A DNA stretch of 64,000 nucleotides from assembly GCA_026120185.1 (NCBI GenBank), contig JANUWF010001059.1, forward strand, positions 1,719,001-1,783,000, read 5' to 3'. Position numbers and translations under genes: made by a program. How positions within the stretch are numbered: the stretch's first letter is position 1; every line of letters begins with the position of its first letter. The notes under the pieces are model-generated. The model was not told the DNA's origin and did not search any database. It was given only the letters and a program-made list of their open reading frames with translations. The DNA is from Voacanga thouarsii (taxonomy: Eukaryota; Streptophyta; Magnoliopsida; Gentianales; Apocynaceae). Shown here piece after piece: positions 22,906 through 34,583 of the stretch.

Positions 22906-25057
22906 TGTGGAACCCCGGTCAAAACCAACCTTAGAGTAAGGGGGTTGGGATGCATATCATATTTTATTTCATGGTTAAATATATTTTCATATGATTTTTA
23001 TGTGTTTTGGATTCGGGTTTTATTGTCTCGAAGTCTTGTTGGTGAGTATTGTGTGAGAGGGGCAAGATGGTAATTTTTGCCCGAGGTGAAAATATGGAGA
23101 TAGCCTGTGGATTGAATGGAAAATAATTTTCCAGTGAAAATATCAACAAGAGTTGTTGTGGTTTAGTGGTTAGAGCTTTGGAATTAATTCTTGAGGTCTT
23201 GGGTTTAAATTCCATCATAGAAGCTTAAGCTAGATTAAATTTTATTTTTGCTTAGTGGAAGAAATTTCGGTCTTAAGAGCTTAGAGTAAGGTAGGGATGA
23301 TGGTCCTAAGAGATACATGTTAGAAGTATTCTCATTCCACTCTTTTACTCTACTCGAATTTCTTAAAGGGAATTCATTTTCCCTTGATCCTTAATTTTCC
23401 TCAATTTTCAACTCCTTGGTTTGATCAAGATGTTCTATCCATTTTCTTTCCAGAAATTTCAGTAAAATGCTGTGATCTTGTGAGATCAAAATATCCTAGT
23501 AAAAGGCTTCTCATGGTCTGAAAAATGTGGAAGAATGGTAGGAAATTCCAAGGGGAAAAATCCCTCTAGTAAGCTTGTTGAAATTTTACTCTAGACTAGT
23601 TCATTTTACTTCTTAGAATGAGCTGAAATTTTTCAGCTTGTTGTACCTTCAAATTGTCGAGCTTCTTAGCTGACTTTCCCTCCCAAATGCTGCCAGAAAA
23701 ATGGCCTTAAGATCAATTTGAAACATGAATTATTTCTGCCATTTTCAGGCTGCACAAAGGCTGTGCAAAACCTGTGAAAATTCTGGGCAAAATCGCTACT
23801 TTGGAGGTCCAAAACCAAGCTGATTTCTTCCAGATTTTGTTCAGTACCTTAGCCATGTTTTTCCTCCATAAAGAAGGCTGGAAACCAGCCTTTAATACCC
23901 TAGAAATTCCCCTTCAAGCTCTCTGCAAATTCGCTAGAAGTGGCAGCCGAAAATCTGCCCAGAAATTTCTGTTCAGCGAAATTCTGGGCAGTCAAACTTC
24001 CCGCTTTGTTTCCTATTTTTCTTCCAGCCGAAACACCAGCCCTAATCTGTAAAAACCTTTCTTAAGCCTCCATTAACAGAGCTCCATTGTTTCCCTCAAG
24101 CTTCTGGATGAAAGGCAGCAATGGCTGTCCGAAAATCTCTCCAACAAATCCCTGCAATTTAGCTTGTTTGGTTTCCAAAATTCCAGCCACCCTTGTTTAG
24201 CAACCTTCCATAATATATCACTCAATTGACCTGACCTCTTCTTCATCATTGTGCACCTTAATTTCAGCCACCATAAGCTCCCATGAACCAGCTTTAATCC
24301 CACAGAAATTCTGCTCAAACAGTCGACCATGGCAGACTTCCAAAGCTGTCCAACAATCAAGATATTCTTAAAATATTTAGTTTCCAAATTCACTTCCTAA
24401 AAATATTCTTCAAGGATTGTAATAACTAACCTTTCCTTTTCCCTTCCAAATCAGAGAATCAACCTCCTAAACCCTACAGAAATTCGTCCAACTCTATCTC
24501 TCACAAAAATTCGATAGCTGCACATTACCATCTCTCGATTTTCTTCAACCTCCAAGAACACACACACTACACCAAGAACACCTACCTCTTCCCTACACCT
24601 AATACCCCTCCAAACCATCTCAAACCCTCTCTAAAACTTCCAGATTTGACCTACTCACTGCTGTGAGTCCATCAACACCATTCTTAACATCAAACTCCAC
24701 TAAACCAGAAATTTCTGTTAAGGTCAAGAACACCTTCAAGGTAAATTTATTCTAACAACTTCATCTTCTCCAATCTTGACCTCTAGTGAGAGCCTATGTG
24801 AATAAACATGCTAATGCTCTCTCTCTCTCTCTCTCTCTCTTCCGAAAATTCCCCTCTCTTGGCCGGATGACTTTTCCTCCCGTGAACATGCTTTCGCCAT
24901 CTCCCATGGACAAAGTTAGACATCTAGGAGTTGAGATCTACTCTAAACTCCTTCGAGGCATTCATCAATCAAGTAAGTACCATCAATCCTTCTTTTAGAC
25001 TCTAGAATTATGTCTCTAGGGTGATAATGATAATATGTGGATGGTGATAGGATTTGA

Positions 25058-25096
<39 letters not shown>

Positions 25097-25531
25097 AGAT
25101 TGGAGTATGAATATATGTGTGATTGTGAAGAAGATGGGATTTATGCATGGAAGGATTGTCTTGGATGATTATATGATGATTTGAGGTTGATGCATGTCAT
25201 AAGTAGTATATGTGATGAAGTATGCTAGAGATTATGTCACCATTGGTGAATAGGGTTTATATTCATGATGGATTAATATTGAAGCCATGATCATGTTTAT
25301 GCTAGTATGAGTTAGATCATGTGTTGATAAATTGAGATCTAATCTTGTATACATGATTGGGATGATTTGATGAATTAAAAGATTGTGTATGTATTGATTG
25401 TGGTTAGCCATGGGAATTTGATCATAATCTAGTTGTCTCCAAACAAATTTTTACTTCATGAATAAAATATTCAATAAAATAATTTCTCTTGGTATTTTCG
25501 AAAAGAACCCTAGGAAGGGTAGATTTGGATT

Positions 25532-25565
<34 letters not shown>

Positions 25566-27204
25566 ATTTTTGTCAAACAAATAATGATTTTTCCTAGAAA
25601 AATAATATATATATATATGTATATATTACTTAATATAATGAGATCAATTAAAGCCTTTATGAAAATAATTACAATTAGTAGAATAAATATTACTAAAAAT
25701 TTAACTATTATCTTCTAATCAAAACTCCTTAAGAATTTATTTAATATTGTTCAAGTGAGATTCATTAAATTTATTTTCAACTAATTTTAGCTACCAATTG
25801 TTTTCTAACAACTAAATTATTAATAAATTAATATTTTATTTAATACTACCTAGAACTCTTGATCAAATAAACTCTAAATTTTCCCTAACAAGATTTAAGC
25901 TTTCAACTTATACCTATTTACTTATTGTTTAACCTTAAAGCTTGGGACACTAGGATCATGGTAGTAGTAAGTTGAGTCGATTTAAAATTAAGGAAGTAGT
26001 TTGTGACTTGAAATTGATTGTGATTTGTATTTGCCCATGTGGGGTTAGGTCTACCATTGGAGACCTTGTTATTGTGAGCAAGAATCAGGTAAGCTCCTGT
26101 ATAAAACCTGTTTGATGCAAAATGTTTATTATGGTAAGCCAAGTGTAGAGTGCATGGACACTCATTTATGTAAAGGCAATTGAGGGTTAAATCATTTCTT
26201 ATTTCGAACATTTGAATTATTTAAAAGCCAATGAGCAGATTTACTCAAACTCAAACTCTTTCTAAAACTAATTTTGTTAAAGACTTTGAAAACCCATAAA
26301 TTGCCATTATCACGTGGAACAGCGTTTTGTTCATTTTATCCCAAGTGGGAAACGTCATTGAGTACTCAGTAAGGGTGGACTACTAGGACTAGTCTTTGAA
26401 GGGTTAGAGTAAGTCTCTCAGTAGGTGGCCACCTCTGAGGGGTGAGTCCTTCCCGGATAAGATGTCAGCCCAGTGAGTCGTGCCGGTCCGAGCTAGCAGT
26501 TTGTTTTCAGTCAAGTGACTGTGGTCTGTCGGAATGGACACCCGGTTATTGTTTGGGTATAGAGAAGGAAGAGTATCTTACCTAGTAGGCCGATCACCTA
26601 CTTTTGTCAGTCTACAAAAAGGGTCGACATTCTGACCGACAGTACGCACAAAGAGTCGGCATACTGACCATCCGGTTATGGGGCCCAACGTGTGGTAACC
26701 CATAATCCGTTCTTTTGAGTGGTTAATCTTATAAATTATGTATGGCTGGAAGAGCCAAAACACCACTCTTGCTTTTGACTAATGTTATTGCTTGCCAGTA
26801 TTTCTCTTATAAAAGTTTCACACTTTGCATACACGAACTGTTTTCACTAAACACCCAAAGCACACACGGACTTACTGAGATTTCTATCTCACCACCATTT
26901 TATCATGATTTTCGGTCCATCCTGTTGTGGGCATGAGTAGCTATATATTGTCTGCCTTGGAAGAATTTTTTGAGGATTTATTTTGTGTAATGTTGGGAGA
27001 GCTGAGAGCGGATGAATTTTTATTATGGATTTGTTTTGAGTATTCTTGGATTTATTATTATTTCTTTTGGGTTGTAATAAATTTTAAGTTGAAGTATCAT
27101 TTATTTCTGCTATTATATTTGTGTGTCCTAGTTATAAAGACCCCTTGTCCTTTAGACGGGGCGACATCCCTGGCCTTGGCGAGCCTAGGTAGCGGGGTGT
27201 TACA
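22906..27204 (+). repeat. 3' LTR of the outer chromovirus, full length
   Basis: 4,299 bp, ends GGGGTGTTACA and is followed by the TSD AATTG. It keeps the segment of about 1.17 kb (23253-24418) missing from the 5' LTR. It includes a tRNA-like segment (about 23157-23213) and (TC)n and (AT)n microsatellites (24819-24841, 25058-25092, 25536-25562). Noncoding. Confidence 0.94.
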
Positions 27205-28334
27205 AATTGAGCATGATGATAATGTGGTTGATGAGGATCAAATATATACTAAAGGTCAAGGTCCTAAAAATGCTTCAAGTAACTATGAATTAGGAGAGAG
27301 CTCACATCAACAAAAGAAAGATAGAGAATGTAAGGTTGTGAAAAGTGAAACACAAACACCATTTTCTAGGGAGGCCACAAATCCAAAAGATGGAGTAGAT
27401 GGTGAAAGAAAAATGTGGTTGAGCAAAGAAATTCACTAATTGGTGTTGCTAGTAGAGTCTTAGATACTTATGTCGTTGAGGATATGGATGATTCCCATAG
27501 GGAAAAGATTTTTTTCTCAAGATGTAAAATCAATCAAAGGCCATGTAGTTTGATGATAGATTGTGCAAGCTGTGCAAATGTGATCAATACTACATGGGTG
27601 GAAGAGTTAGGTATAGAGACCATAAAGCATCCTAAGCCATACAAGCTTCAATGGGTCAATGATTGTGGCGAGGTGAAGGTAAACAAATAAGCCAAGGTTA
27701 CATTAAGCATGAGGAATTATGAAGATGAGGTACTTTGTGATGTGATGCTCATGCTTGTTGAAGAGTTGTTATTGGGAAGGCCTTAGATGTATAATAGAGA
27801 GATGATGCACAATGGGAGAAGAAAAACACTTATGCGTTGAGCAAAGAGGGAAAGAAGTTTACCTTACATCCAATGTCCCCTAGTGAGGTTACAAAAGATC
27901 AAAATCTTTTGAGGGAAAAAGAAAGGAAAATGAGAGAGAAAAGGGAAGGAAAGAAGTATGAAAGAAAAGAAAACGAAAGAAGAGAGAATGAACTAAAAGA
28001 GAAGAAGGTTGAGATAAAAGAACTTGAGGTAAAAGGAGAAGAAAGAAGAGTAAAAGAGCATGGAGAGATACAAACACAAAGTTTAGTGCTCTTAAGCGTG
28101 TATCACAAAGGTAAAATAAGGTTGAGGGCTTGGGTTGAGAAGATAGAAAACAAGGGAGTTGTTGCGGACCCAAAACTAAATATTTTACCTTCACACAAAA
28201 TGTTTTGTTTAAATTGTAATGTAGGTATTGATTCAAGGATGAATCATCTTCAAGAAGGGGAAACAATAGGAATCAAATTAGGCATGAAGGCCATTTTCAA
28301 GAACGGAGAAGAAGGACAAAATCACACATCATAG
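27205..28334 (+). pseudogene. Old Ty3/gypsy protease and Lys/Glu-rich region
   Basis: Continuation of the element cut at 559. The retropepsin-like domain (about 27500-27790) has LMIDCASCANVI in place of the usual D-G-G-S-C-T-N-V of this plant gypsy group, then KHPKPYKLQWVNDCGEV. The catalytic Asp remains but the following Gly pair is changed. A highly charged region follows (27900-28060; repeated KEKK, EERR). After that the sequence jumps to short 3' sequence (DSRMNHLQEGE near 28230) without RT, RNase H or integrase, so it is an internal-deletion derivative. Stops at 27436, 27688 and 27784 break it. Confidence 0.72.
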
Positions 28335-28636
28335 TGCTATGGGTAGGAGCAACATTCAAGAGGAATCAAGGGAGTTTTCAAGGTAATAAATTCAACAAAC
28401 CCAAGGCTAAGAAGATTCTGAAGAGATGGATAGTAAAGGAAGGGCTAAAGGACGCACAACACAAGCAATAATCCATGTAGATGATCAAGCTAATCTTTAA
28501 ACAAAGATTGAAAACCAAAGAAGTATCAAGAAGAGCTCAAGACGATAAACATTTCATTTGAAGGATAAAAAAAACACATAGAAATGGAATAGAAGTCCAA
28601 ACAGTAAGTTTTGAAGTGCAACAAAAAGGGGGAGGA
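28335..28636 (+). other. 3' untranslated end and PPT of the old gypsy element
   Basis: Purine-rich, stop-filled sequence ending in the tract AAAAAGGGGGAGGA (about 28623-28636), which has the form and place of a PPT before an LTR. Confidence 0.6.
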
Positions 28637-29413
28637 TGCCCAGAGCCTACCCAGCACCAGTGGAGAGTGAAGGACCTAGCGTTGGCACTAATCTGAAAAA
28701 AAAAAAAATAGCCACTGGGAAGATTACACCCGGTGTTGGGAGTAGTCCTTAGACCCGGTGCCGGGTCCATTCGAGCCATGCGTAGTTTTATTGAATTTTC
28801 TTGTTTTGTTCTGTTTTGCTCCCAAATACATTCCATGACTTTTATTATGTCTTAACCTATTTTAAGACGTGTAATATGGCCTAAAAACTTATATTAAGGC
28901 CATCTAATTTCTATGCTTTATTTACTAATTAGTTACGGAAAGTTGGGGCCTATAAATACCCCATTATAGCCTCTTTGTAATAGAATGCAGATTTCAGATT
29001 TTGAATAAGAGTGTTGAACTCTTGGAGAGGACGATTCCTCCTTAGTTCTTCCTTTTATGACCAACAAAGGAATTAGGCTCACCTTTGTTTAGAGTCTTTA
29101 AAATCCTTGGGTTAATCCAACTTATTTCTTCATCTTGGGTATTAGGTAGATTTCATTCTTGCCTAGTATTCTTGTTAGGAAACCTAGAAGGGTGCCTACT
29201 TTTCTCCATCCCACTTGTTCTTGAATTCTTTGTAGACTCAAAGGTGTTTGGGTATTGAAGTAGTTGGATAAATCCTATTAGAATTTGGGTTCTAGTTGTT
29301 AAATCACCTAGGGTTCTTATTTTGTGGGCATTTTGGCAGAGGATTGGGTGACCAATACTTAATTCTTGTTCTTAAGTTTAATTTTCAAATTTTGGTTCTT
29401 TTGAGCTTGTATT
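28637..29413 (+). repeat. 3' LTR of the old gypsy element, right end uncertain
   Basis: Begins with TGCCCAGAGCC after the PPT. It contains a palindrome GACCCGG-TG-CCGGGTC (28752-28767) and a TATA-box-like TATAAATA (28951-28958). At about 29414 the sequence changes to antisense copia LTR, so the true 3' end is lost or not recognised, and no TSD could be confirmed. Confidence 0.55.
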
Positions 29414-29848
29414 AGATTCTATCACTAGTATTAAATAGTTATCTATATGATTATTCCCTAGCTAGGTCATCCAATGTACTTTTTCAAATAAGAAGCATCC
29501 AGGTGTTAACTTTGAGTATCACAAAACACATGATGTGAAAACCACCGCCTGATCAAATTAGGAAGTATAACACATACTAGTCTTAACGCATTAATGATGT
29601 TGTATCTCATTAATACTATGACCAGGGATAATTCAAATACAAAAAATATCCAGTGTAGTAGGAACTTTACATCACGATCTGTATCATGATTTTCTTAACA
29701 CAATGTTGCATTTTAGGCTTTATCTAATTGTTATATTCACACGAAAGTATAAATAAAAAAAATTGAAAGATAAAGAATACCTTATATTATTGAACAAATA
29801 TGCAATATATAAAATACATGTGATTGTCTCTAGAGCTTAATACTAACA
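29414..29848 (-). repeat. 3' LTR fragment of the minus-strand copia element
   Basis: On the minus strand it starts TGTTAGTATTAAGC at 29848 and matches the start of the LTR at 55558 (TGTTAGTGTTGTGC) and further words such as TGTGTTAAGAAAATCATGAT, up to about 29414. The purine-rich minus-strand tract just before it (29849-29863) is the likely PPT. Confidence 0.8.
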
Positions 29849-30692
29849 AACTCTCACTTGTACTAAAGCCAATCATTTATGTATCGAGTACCAAATGACT
29901 CAACTTACCTATTGTGTTCCTTTTGGAGTAGTGCTTTAGTGAGTGGGTCAGCAATGTTCTTATCCATGTGACTTTTCTCTATCTTTACATCACGTCTATC
30001 AATGATCTCCCTAATTAAATAAAAATACCTAAGTACAGGCTTGGATCGCTAGTAGCACCGTGACTCCTTTATTTGTCCAATGGCATCATTGTTGTCATAA
30101 TACAAAGATATTGGATCCATAATGCAAGGAACCACTCCAAGTTCCGTGACGAGCTTCCTAATCCAAACTGCTTTTTAGCTGCTTCAGAAGTGGCTTTGTA
30201 CTTAGCTTCAATCGTCAATAATCGTATCTTGTTTGCAACTTTTCAAAGTCATTGCCCTTCCATACAATGTAAATACGTAGACAAACTGTGATTTGAAATC
30301 ATCTTTATTAGATTGAAAACTAGCATCGGTATACCATTTACTTTCAAATACCTTCACCATATACCAAGAATACGTCCTTAATCCTTTGCAAGTACTTAAG
30401 GATATTTTTTATAGTCGTCTAATGACCCTCTCCAGGGTCAAACTGGTATCTACTCATAAAACTTAAAGCACAAGATACATCCGACCTAGTACATATCATA
30501 GCATAAATGATAGAACCAATTGTAGATGCATATGGTATTCTACTAATGTGATCTCTTTCATCTTGTGTCTTAGGACACATTAATTTCGAAAGGCTTACCC
30601 CATGTTTCATGTGTAAGAATCCCATTTTGGATTAATCTATGCTAAACTTCTTTAGAACTTTGTCTATACATGTAGACTTCGAAAGACCTAGC
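29849..30692 (-). pseudogene. pol: Copia RNase H and C-terminal RT, minus strand
   Basis: Minus-strand reading shows the RT C-terminal signature MCPKTQDERDHISRIPYAS and GSIIYAMICTRSDVSCALS (30419-30625). RNase H sequence downstream includes LYYDNNDAIGQIKE and the terminal KNIADPLTKAL motif near 29960. Stops and a missing middle part (the GYVF to SKKQ region is degenerate) make it a pseudogene. It is continuous with 32206 once the solo LTR and one CTAGC are removed. Confidence 0.82.
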
Positions 30693-32200
30693 GATTAGGA
30701 ATTTTGTGGACTTCTAATTGCAAAAAATATCAACGAATTTTCGAGAACCCAGGCTAAACGATTAGGTCGATTAAGGGTTTATGGAATTACCTCATATTGC
30801 TGGAAATAATACTTCTGCCTTCAAATTTCTAGGGGTATGTGCACTTTGGACGATCACCAGATGCTGCAATGTGTGAATGTCCTATATCGGATGCACACGG
30901 TGAACTTAGTTAGTAACTCGGGAGTGCTAGTGCTTAGAGTTTTTGAAAGGCTAAATTTTTTTGTTATGGAAGCACAAAAATTTTATGAGAAGTCTACCCC
31001 AAGAAGATAGCTAGGGTTTTCTTTAAATCCACACAAACTTTTTGGAGTCCAACTCTCATCATATCTTATTTTAAGTTTAAATTAAATTTTAAAAAGATAT
31101 GATAAGATTCAACCATTATCTTGGTAATTTAATTAATTAATTTACAGTGTTATGTTCTTATAATCTGGACATCTTTCAGATACATCAAATGTGGAGATAC
31201 TTCCAAATTTATTGTTTCTGGTCATTTTTCTAGATTCGATGAACGTAGACACATTTCCAAATACATTGAACCTGGACACCCGAAAAATAACCTAACGTTT
31301 TCACTTAATGTGTGACCCTATATGTCCATTTAACACTGGAAATATGTCCAATGACATTTAAATGGCCCAAAAGTTATAAGCAATTTCTAGCAAAACATTC
31401 TAAATATCCAGGTTAAATGAAGATTAATGATTTCTTTGAACTAAACCATAACTTCATATTTAGTCCTTTTATCGTACGATATCCAAATTAAGCATCAGGC
31501 ATGGAGCATGTCATCCTTATTAAGCTTAATCAACTATTTCTTGATCTCATAGTGGAATGTTCAAACAAATGAAATCAATATCTCAAATTAACATATTTGA
31601 GCACGACCGTGCATTTTAACATTCTAACTTATTAAGGGGCTCAAGGACTTCTCTCCCAAGAATGAGAGACGTAGATTTCTTCACTATCAAACATATTCCT
31701 CTCCCTGGTTTATTCTATATCAATAGTAGTCTATTTTTATTATCTGGTTAAAAATAACTTTAGACAACGTCAAGATATAAAATTTATTAAGTAGAAAACT
31801 ATGATGAATTCAAGTTGAAGTACTTCCAATATCATTATGGTTAGAAAGTACTTATGACATATCCCATGAAGTATTGTCACAGTAGGTCATGTCCAATACA
31901 ATGTTCTCTAACATTTATTTATGTTTTTACTTGATATCCCATATATCTATGACCAGTAAAACGTAGACATCAAGTCACAAACATACTAATTTTAATTTAT
32001 TATTGTTCCACTAATAATAATCGATTAGGGACGATTTTAAGAATAGTCATTATATTTGTTATAAGGTTTTACTATCAAGTCACGTACTTGATAACCATAA
32101 AACTAAATGCACTATTCATGGAAACAAATGCCTCATATTAATACAAATTACATAACGGCAATAGTATAAGTACAAATTGTTTTAAGTCATATCCCCAACA
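30693..32200 (-). repeat. Copia-type solo LTR, second copy
   Basis: Same family and orientation as 20576-22097, 1,508 bp, with TSD CTAGC (30688-30692, 32201-32205). The minus strand begins TGTTGGGGATATGAC. It is more diverged than the first copy, with many substitutions along its length. It sits inside the copia RT, so it is younger than that element. Confidence 0.9.
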
Positions 32201-33110
32201 CTAGCAACCTTTTTTTTTTATCTATCTCTATAAATCCTTATTCCAAAAATATAGGCTACTTCTCCAAGGCCTTTCATAGAGAACTTCTTAGATAACCAAG
32301 CATTTATTGATTGAAGGACAGATATATCATTTTCTATTAGCAATATGTCATCTATATAAAGCAATAGGAAAACAGCTACACTCCCATTATCCTTTTAATA
32401 TACACAAGGTTCATCCATGTTTTGTATGAAATCAAATTCTTTAATTATTTTATTAAAATGCATATTCAAACTCCTAGAAGCTTACTTAAGTCCACAAATA
32501 GACCTTTGCTGCTTGCACATTTTTGTGTTATCATTGGATGTGAAACTCTTAGGTTATATCATATAGACTTCCTCAGTCAGATTTTCATTTAGGAAAGCTA
32601 TTTTCACATCCATTTGTCAAACCTCATAGTCATAATGGGCTGCAATTAATAGGAGTATTCTTCTGGATTTCAGCATAACAACTGGTGAGAAGTTTTCGTC
32701 GTAGTCAATACCATATTGTTAACGATAACCTTTATCAACCAGTCGTGCTTTATAGGTAACTACTTTACCATCCATGTCGACTTTTCTTTTGAAAATGCAT
32801 TTGCACCCAAAAGGTTTGATTCTTTTTGGTGGGTCAACCAAAATCCATACTTGGTTGTCATATATGAAATCCATCTTTAATTTTATTACCTCGAGCCATT
32901 TGTTAGATTCTGACATTTTCAGAACGTCCTTATAAGTAGTAAGCTCATCTTTATCTATAATCAATAAGTTATTATGATCACTTATGAGAAATTCATATTT
33001 CTCAGGCACCACACATATCCTACTTGACTTATGATATTCATGTGTAGATGAAGATTCATCTATTCTCTCAATAGATGTGGGATTAGATGGTTGATCCATA
33101 TTTATTTATT
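32201..33110 (-). pseudogene. pol: Copia reverse transcriptase, minus strand
   Basis: Minus-strand copia RT. The N-terminal signature WLEVIKLKMDFIYDNQVW and CKCIFKRKVDMDG (33000-32720) leads to the catalytic YIDD at 32358-32347, which is intact. After YIDD come LLIENDISVLQS and KKFSMKGLGEVAYIFG. Stops lie between (for example just after 32719). The open start of 33099-32719 begins with a linker rich in Ser, typical between integrase and RT. Confidence 0.85.
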
Positions 33111-34120
33111 CTTCTCGAACTTCACTAAGTTCAATTTTACTCCCATTATCCCCTTTGAGCATGTACTCCTTTTCTAAGAGGACAACATACTTCAAAATAA
33201 ACACTTTGTTTTCAGAAGTTAGATAGAAGTAATACCTGAAAGATTTTTTCGGATATCCCACAAACAAACATTGTCAGACTTACGCTCAAGTTTGTCTATT
33301 TGTGGCATTTTGACAAAGGCAGTGCAACTCCATATTCTCATGTGAGACAACTTCGGTCTCTTGCCAAAGAATAGCTCAAATAAGGTAGTGTCAACCATTT
33401 TTTATGGAACTCTATTTAAAATATAAATGACAGTCTTTAGTGCATACCCCCAAATTAATTTTACTAGGCCTGCAAAAACCATCATGGTCTGTACCATATC
33501 TAGAAGGATTCGATTCCTTCTTTCAGATGTATCATTATGTTGAGGTATATATAGTGGAGTCCATTAAGATAATATCTCAATATCTCTAGGATAACTTTGA
33601 AACTCTTGGCTTAAGTATTCACCTCCTTGATCGGATCTTAGAGTTTTAATACTTTTACCAAGTTATTTCTCTACATTATTCTTGAAGTCTTTAAACCTGT
33701 CAAAGTCCTTATTTTTGTCTTTCATTAAATATAAATATCCATACTGTGAATCATTGTTGGCAAATGTTATGAAATAGTGATAACCTCCTATTGCTTGTAT
33801 AAACATTGGGCCACATATATCAATATATATATATATATATATATATAAGTTCTAATAACTCTTTTGCCCTCTCCAATTTTCTTGAAAAGGGAGTTTTAGC
33901 CATTCTTTCAAGAAAACAAGATTTGCATGAACTATATGATTCGTAATCAAATGACCCTAAGTCATCGAGCTTGTATAACTTAAAAATATGATTCTCATTT
34001 ATATGGCCTAAACGATAATGCCATAAGAAAGATAAGGTTGAGTTATCTATTTTTTTTTTTTGTTAATTATGTTGAGAATTGAATCATTCATGTCTAGAAA
34101 ATACAAACCATTTATCTAAG
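33111..34120 (-). pseudogene. pol: Copia pre-integrase and integrase, minus strand
   Basis: Minus-strand GAG-pre-integrase zinc finger (FLWHYRLGHIN near 34010, SCKSC near 33930) then the integrase core with Asp in the IRSDQGGEY-type motif (RSDQGGEYLSQEF near 33635) and the PQHNDTSERRNR motif near 33540, where the catalytic Glu is present. An (AT)n run sits at about 33822-33846, and several stops are present. Order before RT confirms Ty1/copia. Confidence 0.85.
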
Positions 34121-34583
34121 TTGCATTTCCATATTTGGATACCATTTAATAAAATAGAACAACTTTTATCCTTGAATATTAAATAAAAACCATTTATGTC
34201 TAAACAAGTGGTTGAGATAATATTTTAAGTAAAATAGTTACATAAAAACATTTTGAATGTTCTAAGACTAATCCAGAAGGTAAGGATAGCTGATAAATTC
34301 CCGCAGTAAGTGCAGCAACCTTTGCACAATTTGCAGCATGTAAATCCACATCGCACTTCTCAAGCCTTCTGCTATCCTTTAGTCCATGCAAATTATTCCA
34401 TAAATGAGATTCACATGTGTAATCCAATACCTATATCTCATTTCTAAAGGCAAAATTAATCTCAATCATAACCATACCAATAGTGGAAGTAGAAGTGCCC
34501 ATGAGCTTCTCCTTCTCATTTTTATTCTTGACAGTCTCCAGGTAGGTCTTGCAGTAGCGCCTCCAATGGATCATCTATTGGGT
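34121..34583 (-). pseudogene. pol: Copia protease and zinc-knuckle end, minus strand
   Basis: Minus-strand protease region LDYTCESHLWNNLHGL (about 34427-34380), where the family has D-T-G-C-G-S-H; the DTG triad is DYT, so the site is lost. KVAALTAGIYQLSLPSGL follows. Upstream is the end of the gag zinc knuckle, HWRRYC (near 34570). The first half of that knuckle lies beyond the inserted LTR that starts at 34584. Confidence 0.78.

Larger units (their letters stand above)
560..27204 (+). mobile_element. Outer Tekay/Del-like Ty3/gypsy chromovirus, composite and nested
   Basis: Full-span LTR retrotransposon bounded by the TSD AATTG (555-559, 27205-27209). LTRs lie at 560-3781 and 22906-27204. 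The order is PBS, extra acidic ORF, gag, protease, RT, RNase H, integrase, chromodomain, PPT, which is the Ty3/gypsy chromovirus order. Long LTRs and a chromodomain after integrase fit the Tekay/Del clade. The coding region is split by a second chromovirus (7740-19887) and a solo copia LTR (20576-22097). Without these the element would be about 13 kb. Numerous stops show it is dead. The clade name is inference; element class and borders are read directly. Confidence 0.93.

Noticed and set aside
27837..28334. Independent host gene encoding a charged protein
   Set aside because: Its position after the protease and its Lys/Glu-rich character match the linker of plant Ty3/gypsy elements, and it is bounded by stops.
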